Of a stretch of 64,000 nt of DNA, positions 40,396 to 49,939 are shown piece by piece. The notes under the pieces are model-generated. The model made no database searches and had not been told where the DNA came from. It saw nothing but the letters and a program-made list of their open reading frames with translations. The stretch covers positions 62,001 through 126,000 of the forward strand of contig NZ_JOFS01000016.1 in NCBI RefSeq assembly GCF_000719285.1. The letters are read 5' to 3'. Made by a program: the position numbers and the translations under genes. Every line of letters starts with the position of its first letter. The first letter of the stretch is position 1. This DNA comes from Streptomyces bicolor (GTDB lineage: Bacteria > Actinomycetota > Actinomycetes > Streptomycetales > Streptomycetaceae).

Positions 40396-41487
40396 TCACG
40401 CATCGGGCCGAACCACCCCGAGGATCGGCATCGAGCCGGCCCCCGCGACCGTCACCGTCCGCCCCGGGCGCGGGGCGTGGATGATGGCGCCGTCGCCGAT
40501 GTACAGGGCGACATGGCTGGCATCGTCGTTGTAGAGGATGAGATCGCCGGGGCGCATGTCCGCGACGTCGATGCGCTTCAGCTGCTTCCACTGCTCCTGC
40601 GAGGTCCGCGGAATGCCGCTCCCGGCGCTCGCCCATGCCTGTGACGTGAGCCCCGAGCAGTCATACGTCTTCGGCCCCTCGGCGCCCCATTCGTACGGTT
40701 TGCCCAGCTGGGCGGTGGCGTACTCGACGGCCTTGCGGCCCTGCTCCGAGGCCTTGGTGTCGAGGTCCTTCAGGATGCCGGAGTCCAGCCAGGCGGTCTG
40801 CGCCTGGTAGGCGGCCTCCTCCTCCAGCTCGGCGAGGCGCTCGCGCTCCTCCTTCTCCAGCTGGGATTCGAGCTGTTCGGCGGCCTTGATCTGCTTCTCG
40901 ATCTTCTTCTGCGCGGCCGCCTTGGCCTTGCGGCCCGCCTCCAGCTTCTGCCACTGGGCGGAGGCGTCCTTGGCGTACTGCTCCAAGTCCTGCTGGGTAC
41001 GGGTCATTTCGCCCAGCAGCCCCTTGGTCGCGCGCTCACCCTGCAGCACCCGCCCCGCGCCGTCCAGGAACTCCTGCGGGTCGTCACTGAGCATCAGCTT
41101 CGCCTCGTCGGGCAGACCCCCGGCGCGATACTGAGCCGCGGCCGCCGCACCGGCCCGCTTCCTCAACTCGGCGAGCCTCTCCTGCCCTTTGACGATCCTC
41201 TTCGCCAACTCGACGATCTCGGCGGACTGCTTCTGGGCCGCCTCCTCGGCGGCGTTGTACTCGTCGGTGGCGACGGCCGCGGCGTGGTAGAGCTTCTCGA
41301 GCCGCTGGCGGACCTCCTCAAGGTCCTTGTTCGACACGGGGGTCCGGGGCGAGGCGGATGAGGCGCCCGGCGATGGGGTGGGGGTGGGGGTGGGTGCCGC
41401 GAACGCCGTGCCTGGTGCCGCCAGTGCGGTGACCGCGCAGACGACGATCACGGCCGATGCGATCAGGCCGCGCTTGCCCGAGCCCAT
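40396..41487 (-). CDS. secreted NlpC/P60 peptidoglycan endopeptidase (RipA-like)
   Basis: A 363-residue exported cell-wall hydrolase that cleaves stem peptides. A signal peptide (GLIASAVIVVCAVTALAAPGTAFA) is followed by a Pro/Thr-rich linker, a long coiled coil (about residues 55-240) and a C-terminal NlpC/P60 domain with catalytic Cys (YDCSGLTSQAW), His (ASHVALYIGDG) and a third polar residue His (IIHAPRPG). ATG 41487 is chosen because GGGGGCAACAGGT precedes it. The coiled coil probably occludes or targets the enzyme. Confidence 0.9.
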   Translation of the reverse strand: MGSGKRGLIASAVIVVCAVTALAAPGTAFAAPTPTPTPSPGASSASPRTPVSNKDLEEVRQRLEKLYHAAAVATDEYNAAEEAAQKQSAEIVELAKRIVKGQERLAELRKRAGAAAAAQYRAGGLPDEAKLMLSDDPQEFLDGAGRVLQGERATKGLLGEMTRTQQDLEQYAKDASAQWQKLEAGRKAKAAAQKKIEKQIKAAEQLESQLEKEERERLAELEEEAAYQAQTAWLDSGILKDLDTKASEQGRKAVEYATAQLGKPYEWGAEGPKTYDCSGLTSQAWASAGSGIPRTSQEQWKQLKRIDVADMRPGDLILYNDDASHVALYIGDGAIIHAPRPGRTVTVAGAGSMPILGVVRPDA

Positions 41488-41654
41488 ACCTGTTGCCCCC
41501 AAACTGATGTCCCGTCAGTAACCTACGAGCGTCCGGGGGATCGTGCCACGACGGCGCGCAAAGTGACAGAGGTCTGCTTCCCCCCTTTCCCTCCCCGTCA
41601 TGACGTTCTCCCCGCCTTTGTGACGAACGACTCGTGGAGATCGTTCCCCGCAGG

Positions 41655-42473
41655 TCATGCCCGGGGCGCCAACGCCTCCCACCGCACGGTCACTTCACCC
41701 TGCCGCCACCGCACCGGCCCGTCCGTCACCGGCCAGTCGACGGCGAGGTCCCGCACCGCCCGGATCCAGCGCTGACGTGCGCCGTAGGACGCGTAGGGCG
41801 CGGCGGCGGCCCAGGCGCGGTCGAAGTCGCGAAGGAAGGCATGCACGGGCTCACCGGTGATGTTGCGGTGAATGAGCGCCTTGGGCAGTCGCTCGGCGAG
41901 ATCCGACGGCCGCTCCAGCGCCCCCAGCCGCGTGGCGAAGGTGACCGTACGCGGCCCCTCCGGCCCGAGCGCGACCCACACATGCCGCCGCCCGATCTCG
42001 TCACAGGTCCCCTCGACGAGCAGCCCGCCACGAGCCCCCGACACCGGATCGGCCGGCGCGAGCCGTGCACACAGCCGCTCCCAGACCTTCGCGACCTCAC
42101 CCTCCTCGTACTGCCGCAGCACATTCGCGGCCCGCACGAGCACCGGCCGCTGGGGAATCGGAATCTCGAACCCCCCGTGCCGAAAGACCAGGCCCTCCCG
42201 CTCGTACGACCTGGCGGCGGCCACCCGGGCCGGTTCGATCTCGACACCGACCACACGCGCGCGTGGCGCCACGGTACGCAGCCGCCCGAGCAGCTCCACG
42301 GCGGTCCAGGGGGCGGCCCCGTACCCGAGATCGACGGCGACAGGATCCGCCGCCCGCCGCAGCTCGGCCCCGTGCACATGGGCGATCCACCGGTCCATAC
42401 GGCGCAGCCGATTGGGATTGGTGGTCCCGCGCGTGACAGTGCCCACGGGTCGGGCGGAGGCGCGGGATGACAT
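41655..42473 (-). CDS. class I SAM-dependent methyltransferase-like protein
   Basis: A 272-residue protein with a Rossmann-type SAM site (VAVDLGYGAAPWTAVELL, then VVGVEIEPARVAAA) and a later LLVEGTCDEIGRRHVWV strand. The N-terminal RGTTNPNRLRRMDRWI is conserved in Streptomyces homologues next to mshA. Substrate unknown. It diverges from mshA across 192 bases that contain no gene. Confidence 0.8.
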   Translation of the reverse strand: MSSRASARPVGTVTRGTTNPNRLRRMDRWIAHVHGAELRRAADPVAVDLGYGAAPWTAVELLGRLRTVAPRARVVGVEIEPARVAAARSYEREGLVFRHGGFEIPIPQRPVLVRAANVLRQYEEGEVAKVWERLCARLAPADPVSGARGGLLVEGTCDEIGRRHVWVALGPEGPRTVTFATRLGALERPSDLAERLPKALIHRNITGEPVHAFLRDFDRAWAAAAPYASYGARQRWIRAVRDLAVDWPVTDGPVRWRQGEVTVRWEALAPRA

Positions 42474-42665
42474 GCATACGAGGGTAAGCGGCGAGAAGCG
42501 GGCCGCCCGCCACGCACCCAAGCCCCGAACAGTTGAGCGACCCCCGGTAATTCCTGGGTAAAAACCACCCCACCCGGAATGGGAACCCCTCCCTCCGCTG
42601 TTGCACCCCCGTGGAGGGCCCCACCCCCTCCGTCCGGCATGCCCGCAGCCAAGGAGGACCGCCAC

Positions 42666-43958
42666 GTGAGCCGACTGAGGCTCCATCGCCGCCCCCGCCG
42701 CGTAGCCATGCTCTCCGTGCACACCTCCCCGCTCCACCAGCCCGGCACAGGCGACGCCGGCGGCATGAACGTATACATCGTGGAGCTCGCGCAGCGCCTC
42801 GCCGCGATCAACATCGAGGTGGAGATCTTCACCCGCACGACCGCCGCCGACCTCCCGCCCACCGTCGAGCTGTCCCCCGGCGTCCTCGTCCGCCATATCG
42901 ACGCGGGCCCCTACGAGGGCCTCAACAAGGAAGACCTCCCCGCCCAGCTCTGCGCCTTCACACACGGTGTGATGCAGACCTGGGCCGGTCACCGCCCCGG
43001 CCACTACGACCTGGTCCACTCCCACTACTGGCTCTCCGGCCACGTCGGCTGGCTGGCGGCCCAGCGCTGGGGCGCCCCGTTGGTGCACGCCATGCACACC
43101 ATGGCCAAGGTCAAGAACGCCAACCTGGCCGACGGCGACACCCCCGAACCCGCCGCCCGCGTCATCGGCGAAACGCAGATCGTCGAGGCCGCGGACCGCC
43201 TCATCGCCAACACCTCCGAAGAGGCCGACGAACTGGTACGGCACTACCACGCCGACCGGGGCAAGGTCGCCGTCGTCCACCCCGGCGTGAATCTCTCCCG
43301 CTTCTCGCCCGCAGACGGCCGATCCGCCGCCCGAGCCCGCCTGGACCTCCCCCAGGACGCCCTGATCCCGCTCTTCGCGGGCCGCATCCAGCCCCTGAAG
43401 GCCCCCGACATCCTCCTGCGCGCGGTGGCCGTCCTCCTCGACGAACGCCCCGAGCTCCGCTCCCGCATCCTCGTTCCGGTCGTCGGCGGCCCCAGCGGCA
43501 GCGGCCTCGCCAAGCCCGAGGGCCTGCAGAAGCTGGCCGCCCGCCTGGGCATCGCGGACGTCGTACGGTTCCGCCCGCCCGTCGGCCAGGACCAGCTCGC
43601 GGACTGGTTCCGGGCGGCATCGGTGCTGGTGATGCCGTCGTACAGCGAATCGTTCGGCCTGGTGGCCATCGAGGCGCAGGCGGCAGGCACACCCGTGCTG
43701 GCGGCAGCGGTGGGCGGCCTGCCGGTGGCCGTGCGGGACGGCCACACCGGCTTCCTGGTCCAGGGCCACAATCCGGCCCACTACGCGCGCGTGCTCGGCG
43801 CCTTCGCCGACGACCCCCATCTGTCCCCACGGATGGGCGAGGCCGCGGCCAGGCACGCCCAGTCCTTCGGCTGGGACGCGGCGGCGGCCGCCACGGCGGA
43901 CGTCTATGTGGCCGCGAGCCACGCCCACCGGCGTCGCGTACGCTCCCACCATGGCTGA
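42666..43958 (+). CDS. mshA: MshA, D-inositol-3-phosphate glycosyltransferase
   Basis: First step of mycothiol synthesis: transfers N-acetylglucosamine from UDP-GlcNAc to inositol 3-phosphate. The 430-residue GT-B enzyme shows the acceptor loop HQPGTGDAGGMNVYI, HSHYWLSG in the N-lobe, and the donor site FAGRIQPLKAPD and SYSESFGLVAIEAQAAG (E-x7-E) in the C-lobe. GTG 42666 is set by AAGGAGG. Its last 8 bases overlap the next gene. The other mycothiol genes are not in this window. Confidence 0.94.
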   Translation: MSRLRLHRRPRRVAMLSVHTSPLHQPGTGDAGGMNVYIVELAQRLAAINIEVEIFTRTTAADLPPTVELSPGVLVRHIDAGPYEGLNKEDLPAQLCAFTHGVMQTWAGHRPGHYDLVHSHYWLSGHVGWLAAQRWGAPLVHAMHTMAKVKNANLADGDTPEPAARVIGETQIVEAADRLIANTSEEADELVRHYHADRGKVAVVHPGVNLSRFSPADGRSAARARLDLPQDALIPLFAGRIQPLKAPDILLRAVAVLLDERPELRSRILVPVVGGPSGSGLAKPEGLQKLAARLGIADVVRFRPPVGQDQLADWFRAASVLVMPSYSESFGLVAIEAQAAGTPVLAAAVGGLPVAVRDGHTGFLVQGHNPAHYARVLGAFADDPHLSPRMGEAAARHAQSFGWDAAAAATADVYVAASHAHRRRVRSHHG

Positions 43959-44451
43959 CGCACAGAAGGCGGCGCAGGTCGTCGAGGGGGCCCTGAAGGA
44001 CGCCGAGCTGGAGTGGGAGAGCCCCGCCCCCGGCACCTACGTCGTCAAGCTCCCCGGCACCCACAAGCTGTCGACGACGGTCTCCCTGCTCGTCGGCCGC
44101 CACTCCCTCTCCCTGAACGCCTTCGTCATCCGCCACCCCGACGAGAACGAACCCGGCGTCCACCGCTGGCTCCTGGAGCGCAACCTCAAGCTGTACGGCG
44201 TGAGTTACGCCGTCGACCGGCTCGGCGACGTCTACGTCACCGCCAAGCTCCCGCTCGCCGCCGTCACCCCCGACGAGATCGACCGCCTCCTCGGCCAGGT
44301 CCTGGAGGCGGCGGACGGAGCCTTCAACACCCTCCTGGAGCTGGGCTTCGCGTCCGCGATCCGCAAGGAGTACGAGTGGCGAGTCGCGCGCGGCGAGTCG
44401 ACACGGAACCTGGACGCGTTCACTCACCTGACCCAGCGCCCCGCCGACTGA
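43951..44451 (+). CDS. YbjN-domain protein
   Basis: A 166-residue protein with the YbjN / type III secretion chaperone-like fold (VVEGALKDAELEWESPAPGTYVVKLPG, VHRWLLERNLKLYGVSYAVD, DRLLGQVLEAADGAFNTLLELGF). It overlaps mshA by 8 bases, so it is translated with it; the same pairing is kept in other Streptomyces as I remember. Function unknown; a protein-folding or regulatory helper is possible. Confidence 0.85.
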   Translation: MADAQKAAQVVEGALKDAELEWESPAPGTYVVKLPGTHKLSTTVSLLVGRHSLSLNAFVIRHPDENEPGVHRWLLERNLKLYGVSYAVDRLGDVYVTAKLPLAAVTPDEIDRLLGQVLEAADGAFNTLLELGFASAIRKEYEWRVARGESTRNLDAFTHLTQRPAD

Positions 44452-44455
44452 GTTC

Positions 44456-45277
44456 TCAGCGCGCGCTGTTCCGGTAACGCCCCGGCGGCACCCCCACCAG
44501 CTTCCGGAAGTGCCGGGTGAGATGGGACTGGTCGTGGAACCCGGTCGCGACGGCCACCTCGGCCGGCGGCCGGCCCTCCAGGAGCAGCCGGCGGGCGCGG
44601 TCGACGCGGCGGGACATCAGGTACTGGTGCGGGGCGATGCCGTACGCGGTGCTGAACGACCGTACGAGATGGGCGGGATGGGCCTGGAGCAGTGCCGCCG
44701 CCTCGTCGAGGGCGATGCCCTGGACCACCCGCTCGTCGAGGAGTTCGCGTAGCCGGCGGGCGAGGACGGGGTCGCGGCGGGGGGCGTCCGGGCCGGCTCC
44801 GGGCCGCAGATGGGCGCGCAGCCGGTCGCCGATGAGGGTGAGCCTGCTGTCGGCCTCCAGCTCGTCGCCGGGGTGGGCGAGGGCGGAGTGCAACTGGCCG
44901 ACGCGCAACCGCAGGACGGGATCGCGCAGGTCGGGGGAGTCGACGGCCGGGCCGATCAGGTCGTCACCCAGTCGCGTGCCGTCCAGATACAGGACCCGCT
45001 TGCGGAAGCCGTGCGGGGTGGCGGGGGAGCCGTTGTGCGGGACATGCGGCGGGAGGAGGGACACCGTGTCGTGCGGGGTGCCGTGCTCGTGCCGGTCGAG
45101 GTCGTAACGTACGGCGCCGTCGTCGACGATGAGCAGCGTCCAGGCCTCGTGGACGTGCATCGGGTACGCGTACTCGGTGAAGTGGGCGTGGAAGACCTCG
45201 GTGACGCCCGGGACACGGGGACGCCACGCGGTCACTTCCTGCCGGGTGGCCTGGCGGGTGACTTGCCGGGTGGCCAT
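44456..45277 (-). CDS. AraC-family regulator
   Basis: A 273-residue regulator with an N-terminal cupin-like sensor (VHEAWTLLIVDDGAVRYDLD, PPHVPHNG with metal-type His residues) and a C-terminal double helix-turn-helix (LDEAAALLQAHPAHLVRSFSTAYGIAPHQYLMSRRVDRARRLL; VAVATGFHDQSHLTRHFRKLVG). The first residues repeat RQ(V/A)TRQ. It diverges from a DUF2000 gene 49 bases away, which it probably controls. Confidence 0.87.
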   Translation of the reverse strand: MATRQVTRQATRQEVTAWRPRVPGVTEVFHAHFTEYAYPMHVHEAWTLLIVDDGAVRYDLDRHEHGTPHDTVSLLPPHVPHNGSPATPHGFRKRVLYLDGTRLGDDLIGPAVDSPDLRDPVLRLRVGQLHSALAHPGDELEADSRLTLIGDRLRAHLRPGAGPDAPRRDPVLARRLRELLDERVVQGIALDEAAALLQAHPAHLVRSFSTAYGIAPHQYLMSRRVDRARRLLLEGRPPAEVAVATGFHDQSHLTRHFRKLVGVPPGRYRNSAR

Positions 45278-45326
45278 GCAAAGAACGTACAAGACCGATC
45301 CGTACGGCGGCCGCCAGTCTCGTCGT

Positions 45327-45764
45327 ATGAGTGAGACGAGTGCTGAACCCCCTGTTCGTTTCGACACGAAGATCGCCGTGCTGCTGCGCGAGGACCTGGA
45401 GACCTGGCAGCGGCTGAACGTCACCGCGTTCCTGGTCAGCGGCCTGGGAACGCAGCTTCCGGAGGTGATCGGGGAGCCGTACGAGGACGCGGGCGGCGTG
45501 CCCTACCTGCCGATGCTCCGCCAGCCGGTGCTGGTCTTCGAGGGCACGAAGGAGACGCTGACGACGGCCCACGCGCGCGTGCTGTCGCGTTCCCTCCCGC
45601 GCGCGGTCTTCACCTCCGACCTCTTCGCGACGGGCAACGACCGTGACAACCGGGCGGCCGTGCGGGCCGTGGGCACGGGCGAGCTGGACCTGGTGGGGCT
45701 GGCGGTGTACGGGCCGCGGAACGCGGTGGACAAGGTGATGAAGGGGGCGCACATGCACCCGTGA
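45327..45764 (+). CDS. DUF2000-family protein
   Basis: A 145-residue protein (FDTKIAVLLREDLETWQRLNVTAFLVSGLG; PVLVFEG; AVGTGELDLVGLAVYGPRNAVDKV) of the DUF2000 family, whose fold resembles peptidyl-tRNA hydrolase 2. Function unknown. It is the likely target of the divergent AraC regulator, an arrangement common for this family in actinobacteria as far as I recall. Confidence 0.8.
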   Translation: MSETSAEPPVRFDTKIAVLLREDLETWQRLNVTAFLVSGLGTQLPEVIGEPYEDAGGVPYLPMLRQPVLVFEGTKETLTTAHARVLSRSLPRAVFTSDLFATGNDRDNRAAVRAVGTGELDLVGLAVYGPRNAVDKVMKGAHMHP

Positions 45765-45807
45765 GCGCCCGCCACGGCTGTTGAGTGGCTGCGAGGGCGG
45801 CACGGGC

Positions 45808-47064
45808 TCAGGCCGCGCTGACCTCGGGCTTCGCGTCGGCCGGGGTCTCGGCGGCGGCCGGTGCCTCGGCGGGCAGCCGGCGCATCAGGGCGCCGTACCC
45901 GATCGCCGCCGCCGTCCCGACGACCGCGCACAGTCCCCACAGCCACTCGGCACCGAACCGGTCGATAACGAATCCGGACATGAGGGGCGCCACCAGGGCC
46001 GCCACCGACCAGGACAGGGTGTACATGCCCTGGTAGCGGCCGCGTCCGTGGGCGGGGGAGAGACGTACGACGAGGCCGGTCTGGGTGGGCGCGTTCAGCA
46101 TCTCGCCGAGCGTCCACACGCACACGGTCAGCGCGAAGACGCCGACGGACCCCGCGAAGGTGGTGAGTCCGAAGCCGTACCCGGCGAGCAGGGACGAGAC
46201 GATGAGGATCCGCCCGGTGTCGCGTCGCTCGATGAACCGTGTGACCGGGATCTGCAGGGCGACGATCAGCACACCGTTGACGGCGATGGCGAGACCGTAG
46301 TCGGCGGGGGAGAACCCGGCCTCACCCATCGCCACCGGCAGCCCCACCGAGCCCTGCTGGAAGATGAACGCGACGAGGAAGGACAGACCGACGACGCTCA
46401 TGAAGCGCCCGTCGCGCAGGACGGTCCCGAGCCGCACCTCGTCGCCGGCCTTTTCCCTCTTGGTGGCCTGGGGCCGCGACTCCGGCAGCTTCACGAACAC
46501 CACGACCGCGCAGACGGCCGTCATCCCCGCCTCGATCAGGAACCCGGCGAGGTAGCTGACCTCGGCGATGAACCCGGCGGCCATGGAGGAGACGGCGAAC
46601 CCGAGGTTGATGGCCCAGTAGTTGAGCGAGAAGGCCCGTACTCGGTCCTCGGGCCGCACGATGTCGGCCATCATCGCCTGCACGGCGGGCCGGGAGGCGT
46701 TGGAGGCGGCGCCGACGAGGAACGCCACGGCGGCGATCGCGACGGGGTGGTGCACGAAGCCGAGCGCGGCCACGGACACGGCGGTGGCGGCCTGGGCGAC
46801 GAGGAGGGTCGGCCGCCGGCCGATCCGGTCGGTCATGACCCCGGCCCCGATCGACGAGATGACGCCGCCGAGGCCGTGCAGCGAGGCGACGAGGCCGGCG
46901 TAGGAGGCGGAGTAGCCGCGGTCGATGGTGAGGTACAGAGCCATGAAGGTGGCCACGAAGGCGCCGAGCCGGTTCACCAGCGTGCTGGTCCACAGCCACC
47001 AGAACTCGCGGGGGAGCCCGGAGACGGTCTCCCGGGTGGCACGTCTCAGGGCGGCGACGGACAT
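45808..47064 (-). CDS. major facilitator superfamily drug/metabolite transporter
   Basis: A 418-residue, 12-helix MFS protein of the DHA1/MdtH-like type. The loop 2-3 signature GVMTDRIGRRPTLLVA is present (MFS motif A), as is the second-half equivalent RFIERRDTGRILI. The substrate cannot be inferred; there is no adjoining regulator. Start at 47064 puts the first helix at residues about 24-44; ACGTCCGTATG-like context gives only a weak ribosome site. Confidence 0.88.
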   Translation of the reverse strand: MSVAALRRATRETVSGLPREFWWLWTSTLVNRLGAFVATFMALYLTIDRGYSASYAGLVASLHGLGGVISSIGAGVMTDRIGRRPTLLVAQAATAVSVAALGFVHHPVAIAAVAFLVGAASNASRPAVQAMMADIVRPEDRVRAFSLNYWAINLGFAVSSMAAGFIAEVSYLAGFLIEAGMTAVCAVVVFVKLPESRPQATKREKAGDEVRLGTVLRDGRFMSVVGLSFLVAFIFQQGSVGLPVAMGEAGFSPADYGLAIAVNGVLIVALQIPVTRFIERRDTGRILIVSSLLAGYGFGLTTFAGSVGVFALTVCVWTLGEMLNAPTQTGLVVRLSPAHGRGRYQGMYTLSWSVAALVAPLMSGFVIDRFGAEWLWGLCAVVGTAAAIGYGALMRRLPAEAPAAAETPADAKPEVSAA

Positions 47065-47216
47065 ACGGATCCCCCACGGATGTAAGAAGCTCAGGCGGCA
47101 CCCGCAACTTACAAGCGTGGGGTCTTCGGGGACCACCGGATTAACAGATCCCGTCAACCGTCCGCTCTTCGAGAGCCCGGCGCACCCGGCCAAAGCCTTC
47201 GATTACGCTCGGACGC

Positions 47217-47978
47217 ATGGCCGACGCACCGTACAAGCTGATCCTCCTCCGCCACGGCGAGAGCGAATGGAACGCGAAGAACCTGTTCACCGGCTGGGTG
47301 GACGTCAACCTCAACGAGAAGGGCGAGAAGGAGGCGGTCCGCGGTGGCGAGCTCCTGAAGGACGCCGATCTCCTCCCCGACGTGGTCCACACGTCCCTCC
47401 AGAAGCGCGCGATCCGCACGGCCCAGCTGGCGCTGGAGGCGGCCGACCGCCACTGGATCCCGGTCCACCGCTCGTGGCGCCTGAACGAGCGCCACTACGG
47501 CGCCCTCCAGGGCAAGGACAAGGCCCAGACCCTCGCCGAGTTCGGCGAGGAGCAGTTCATGCTGTGGCGCCGCTCCTACGACACCCCGCCCCCGCCCCTC
47601 GAGGACGGCACGGAGTTCTCCCAGTCGGACGACCCGCGCTACGCGACGATCCCGCCGGAGCTGCGCCCCCGTACGGAGTGCCTGAAGGACGTCGTCGTCC
47701 GCATGCTCCCGTACTGGTACGACGGCATCGTCCCCGACCTCCTGACAGGCCGCACGGTCCTCGTCGCGGCCCACGGCAACAGCCTGCGCGCCCTGGTCAA
47801 GCACCTCGACGGCATCTCCGACGCCGACATCGCGGGCCTGAACATCCCGACGGGCATCCCCCTGTACTACGAGCTCGACGCCGACTTCAAGCCGGTGACG
47901 CCCGGTGGGAAGTACCTTGACCCGGAGGCGGCTGCGGCTGCTATTGAGGCGGTCAAGAACCAGGGCAAGAAGAAGTAA
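47217..47978 (+). CDS. gpmA: 2,3-bisphosphoglycerate-dependent phosphoglycerate mutase
   Basis: Glycolytic enzyme interconverting 3- and 2-phosphoglycerate. The 253 residues include the phosphohistidine motif LRHGESEWN, Glu in [10 protein letters not shown], the Arg-rich substrate loop and the second His in [16 protein letters not shown]. Full family length. TACGCT (47204-47209) ends 7 bases before the ATG, predicting a leaderless message. A strong terminator follows 11 bases after the stop. Confidence 0.95.
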   Translation: MADAPYKLILLRHGESEWNAKNLFTGWVDVNLNEKGEKEAVRGGELLKDADLLPDVVHTSLQKRAIRTAQLALEAADRHWIPVHRSWRLNERHYGALQGKDKAQTLAEFGEEQFMLWRRSYDTPPPPLEDGTEFSQSDDPRYATIPPELRPRTECLKDVVVRMLPYWYDGIVPDLLTGRTVLVAAHGNSLRALVKHLDGISDADIAGLNIPTGIPLYYELDADFKPVTPGGKYLDPEAAAAAIEAVKNQGKKK

Positions 47979-47989
47979 CGCGGCACGAT

Positions 47990-48030
47990 CAAGCCCCCTG
48001 CCTGCGGTTTCTCCGCTGGTAGGGGGCTTG
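47990..48030 (+). terminator. intrinsic terminator after gpmA
   Basis: CAAGCCCCCT (47990-47999) pairs with AGGGGGCTTG (48021-48030), followed by TTG. Strong stem, 12 bases after the gpmA stop. Confidence 0.8.
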
Positions 48031-48144
48031 TTGCTGTGCTGGGGCATGACTGTGGCGGTGGGGGCGGGACCACACGTGGGGGACGTCGACATGATCCGAG
48101 AGTCCAGGCACGCCGCCCTGCCGTGAAGTCGCCGCCCGGCTGGG

Positions 48145-48417
48145 TCAGTTGTCCGTCTCCGGCCCCCAGTGCTCCGGCCCCACTCCGCGCCAGTCGATCC
48201 ACGGCGAGTCCGCGACGTCCGCCGGGTCGATCTCCAGGCCGGCCCGGCGCAGGAACTCGGCGACGTCGACCACGTTGTGGGCCAGGCCGAGGATCTCGCC
48301 GTCCACGCGCACACGTCGGCCACCCGTGGGCGACGGCGGATGCACGATCACGCGTAGTGGTCCAGGCATGCCTTCAGGATCATCCGGGACATACGGCCCT
48401 GCATTCCAGCGCGTCAT
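48145..48417 (-). CDS. small conserved hypothetical protein
   Basis: A 90-residue protein, core PGPLRVIVHPPSPTGGRRVRVDGEILGLAHNVVDVAEFLRRAGL, with a Trp/Glu-rich end. Family unknown to me; conserved-looking in Streptomyces. ATG 48417 is chosen because it overlaps the stop of the preceding gene as ATGA, a standard coupling junction; ATG 48429 and ATG 48369 are alternatives. Confidence 0.6.
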   Translation of the reverse strand: MTRWNAGPYVPDDPEGMPGPLRVIVHPPSPTGGRRVRVDGEILGLAHNVVDVAEFLRRAGLEIDPADVADSPWIDWRGVGPEHWGPETDN

Positions 48418-48647
48418 CGATGAAGCCACTCACTCACGTCTCCGCCCGGCCGCCCCAGGCCACGCAGTTCCCACCAGGCCGCGGGACTCGGACGCCGTTG
48501 CTGCCAGTGCGGATGGAAGTACAGCTGAACCGACAGCCGGTACAGGCGCCGACGCAGCTCGGTACGGCCGGGCCGCGCCGCGAGCTGCCGGTAGGTGGCG
48601 CTCCATTCCAGCTGTGCCTGGGCCAGGTCGGCGGGGAACGATCGCAT
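48414..48647 (-). CDS. small conserved hypothetical protein, coupled to the next
   Basis: A 77-residue basic protein (MRSFPADLAQAQLEWSATYR, then RRRLYRLSVQLYFHPHW). Function unknown. It heads a two-gene unit with the 90-residue protein, sharing the ATGA junction at 48414-48417. The 289 bases upstream of it (48648-48936) contain an octamer array and the promoter of the TPR gene, and no other gene. Confidence 0.6.
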   Translation of the reverse strand: MRSFPADLAQAQLEWSATYRQLAARPGRTELRRRLYRLSVQLYFHPHWQQRRPSPAAWWELRGLGRPGGDVSEWLHR

Positions 48648-48822
48648 GGCCGAATTCAAGCATGTGTTCGATTTCTGAGTCCATCGAAGAGGCTGCCGAT
48701 GCCGGGGGGAGGGGGCACGTGTGACTGAGCACGATGGTTGGCCTTGGCGCATCTCAGCCGGCCCTCTGGCGCTCAGCCTGTTGTTCGACCTCTCGCTTCG
48801 CAGCGATGTGGTGAGAGTTCGC

Positions 48823-48854
48823 CCTGCCCGCCTGCCCGCCTGCCCGCCTGCCCA
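48823..48854. repeat. octamer microsatellite
   Basis: Four tandem copies of CCTGCCCG (last copy with one change), 48823-48854, in the gap before the TPR gene. Confidence 0.85.
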
Positions 48855-48936
48855 CCTGACCCCGGGCCATCAGGGGCCGCCGACCAGCTCTCGCCCCTTC
48901 GCCGAACGGCGTGCGCGGCACCCATATGCTCCGGCC

Positions 48937-49767
48937 ATGAGACTCTTTCGGCCGCGCGGCCGAAACGACGCCGGGCGGATGAAGAGATCCCCTGTGTCCC
49001 AGGCCATGGCCCTGTACGAAGCCGGACGCTATGCCGAGGCGGAGGCCGAGGCCCTCGCCGTGGCCGCCGCCCGGTCGCGGCCGCGCGATGACATGTACGC
49101 ACCGCTGGCGCTGAGCATCGCCGCGCTCGCGACGGGCGCCCAGGGCCGTCACGCCGAGGCCCTCGCCGCATACGACGCAGTGCTGCCGGTCTTCGGCAGG
49201 ATCTTCGGAGTCGAACACCCGCAGACCCTGAAGCTGCGCTCGGACCGCGCGCAGACGCTGACCGCGCTCGCCCGGCACGCCGAGTGCGAGGCGGAGTGTG
49301 CGGCCGTCGCCCGGGCCGCGACCCGCGGTACAGGGCCGGAGATGCCGCTCATAGCGGCGGCCGCCCGCAACGGACTGATCTTCGCCCTCAACGCGCAGGG
49401 ACGCTACCCGGAGGCCGAGACGCTCGCCTGCGAGGCCCTGGCCGAACATCGCGTACCGGACCGGTTCTCCCTGGTCCTGCGGCTCGGCCTGGCCCGCAGC
49501 CTCAACGGCCAGGCCCGCCACGAGGAGGCTCTCACCGAGGCGGAGCGCGCCGACGAACTGCGCCGCAGCCTGCCCGAGGAGGAGGGCCGCCCGGAGACCG
49601 GCGCCGTCGAGCTGGCCGTGGCCACCGCCCTCCTGGGGCTGGGCCGCAGTACCGAGGCCCGCCTCCGGGCCGCGGCCGCTCACGACGCCTGCCTGGCCTC
49701 CTTCGGCCCGGATCATCGCCGCACCGTTGAGGCCCGGGCGCTGCTCGACCGCATCGACGGCGCCTGA
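48937..49767 (+). CDS. tetratricopeptide-repeat protein
   Basis: A 276-residue helical-repeat protein with at least five TPR-like pairs: QAMALYEAGRYAEAEAEALA, QGRHAEALAAYDAVLPVFGR, LTALARHAECEAECAAVAR, NAQGRYPEAETLACEALAE, NGQARHEEALTEAERADELR. It has the look of the kinesin-light-chain-like TPR modules common in Streptomyces, here as a stand-alone protein-interaction scaffold. TATGCT (48925-48930) ends 6 bases before the ATG, predicting a leaderless transcript. Confidence 0.82.
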   Translation: MRLFRPRGRNDAGRMKRSPVSQAMALYEAGRYAEAEAEALAVAAARSRPRDDMYAPLALSIAALATGAQGRHAEALAAYDAVLPVFGRIFGVEHPQTLKLRSDRAQTLTALARHAECEAECAAVARAATRGTGPEMPLIAAAARNGLIFALNAQGRYPEAETLACEALAEHRVPDRFSLVLRLGLARSLNGQARHEEALTEAERADELRRSLPEEEGRPETGAVELAVATALLGLGRSTEARLRAAAAHDACLASFGPDHRRTVEARALLDRIDGA

Positions 49768-49939
49768 CCGGGCGCCCGACGCCTCCCCCAACCGGGCCGC
49801 CCGGCACACCGTGGGCTGCTCAATCCGGCCGCCGCGATGAGCCGGGCGAAGGTCGCGCACGTCCCCGCTGAAACTCTGGAAAGCGCTCAGCCACAAGACC
49901 CACGTGTGACTGAGCGGAAACGGCGGCCGCTGAGCCCGA

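Noticed and set aside
41488..41654. Possible c-di-AMP (ydaO-type) riboswitch upstream of the NlpC/P60 gene
   Set aside because: I looked because Streptomyces cell-wall hydrolases often carry one, but the conserved riboswitch segments are not recognisable in this short gap.
42474..44036. Long minus-strand extension of the methyltransferase frame across mshA
   Set aside because: It is antisense to mshA and the YbjN gene, whose motifs are clear; the methyltransferase starts at 42473.
48430..48732. 100-codon minus-strand frame overlapping the two small hypothetical genes
   Set aside because: The alternative frame ends in an ATGA junction with the next gene and has a more protein-like sequence; both cannot be genes.
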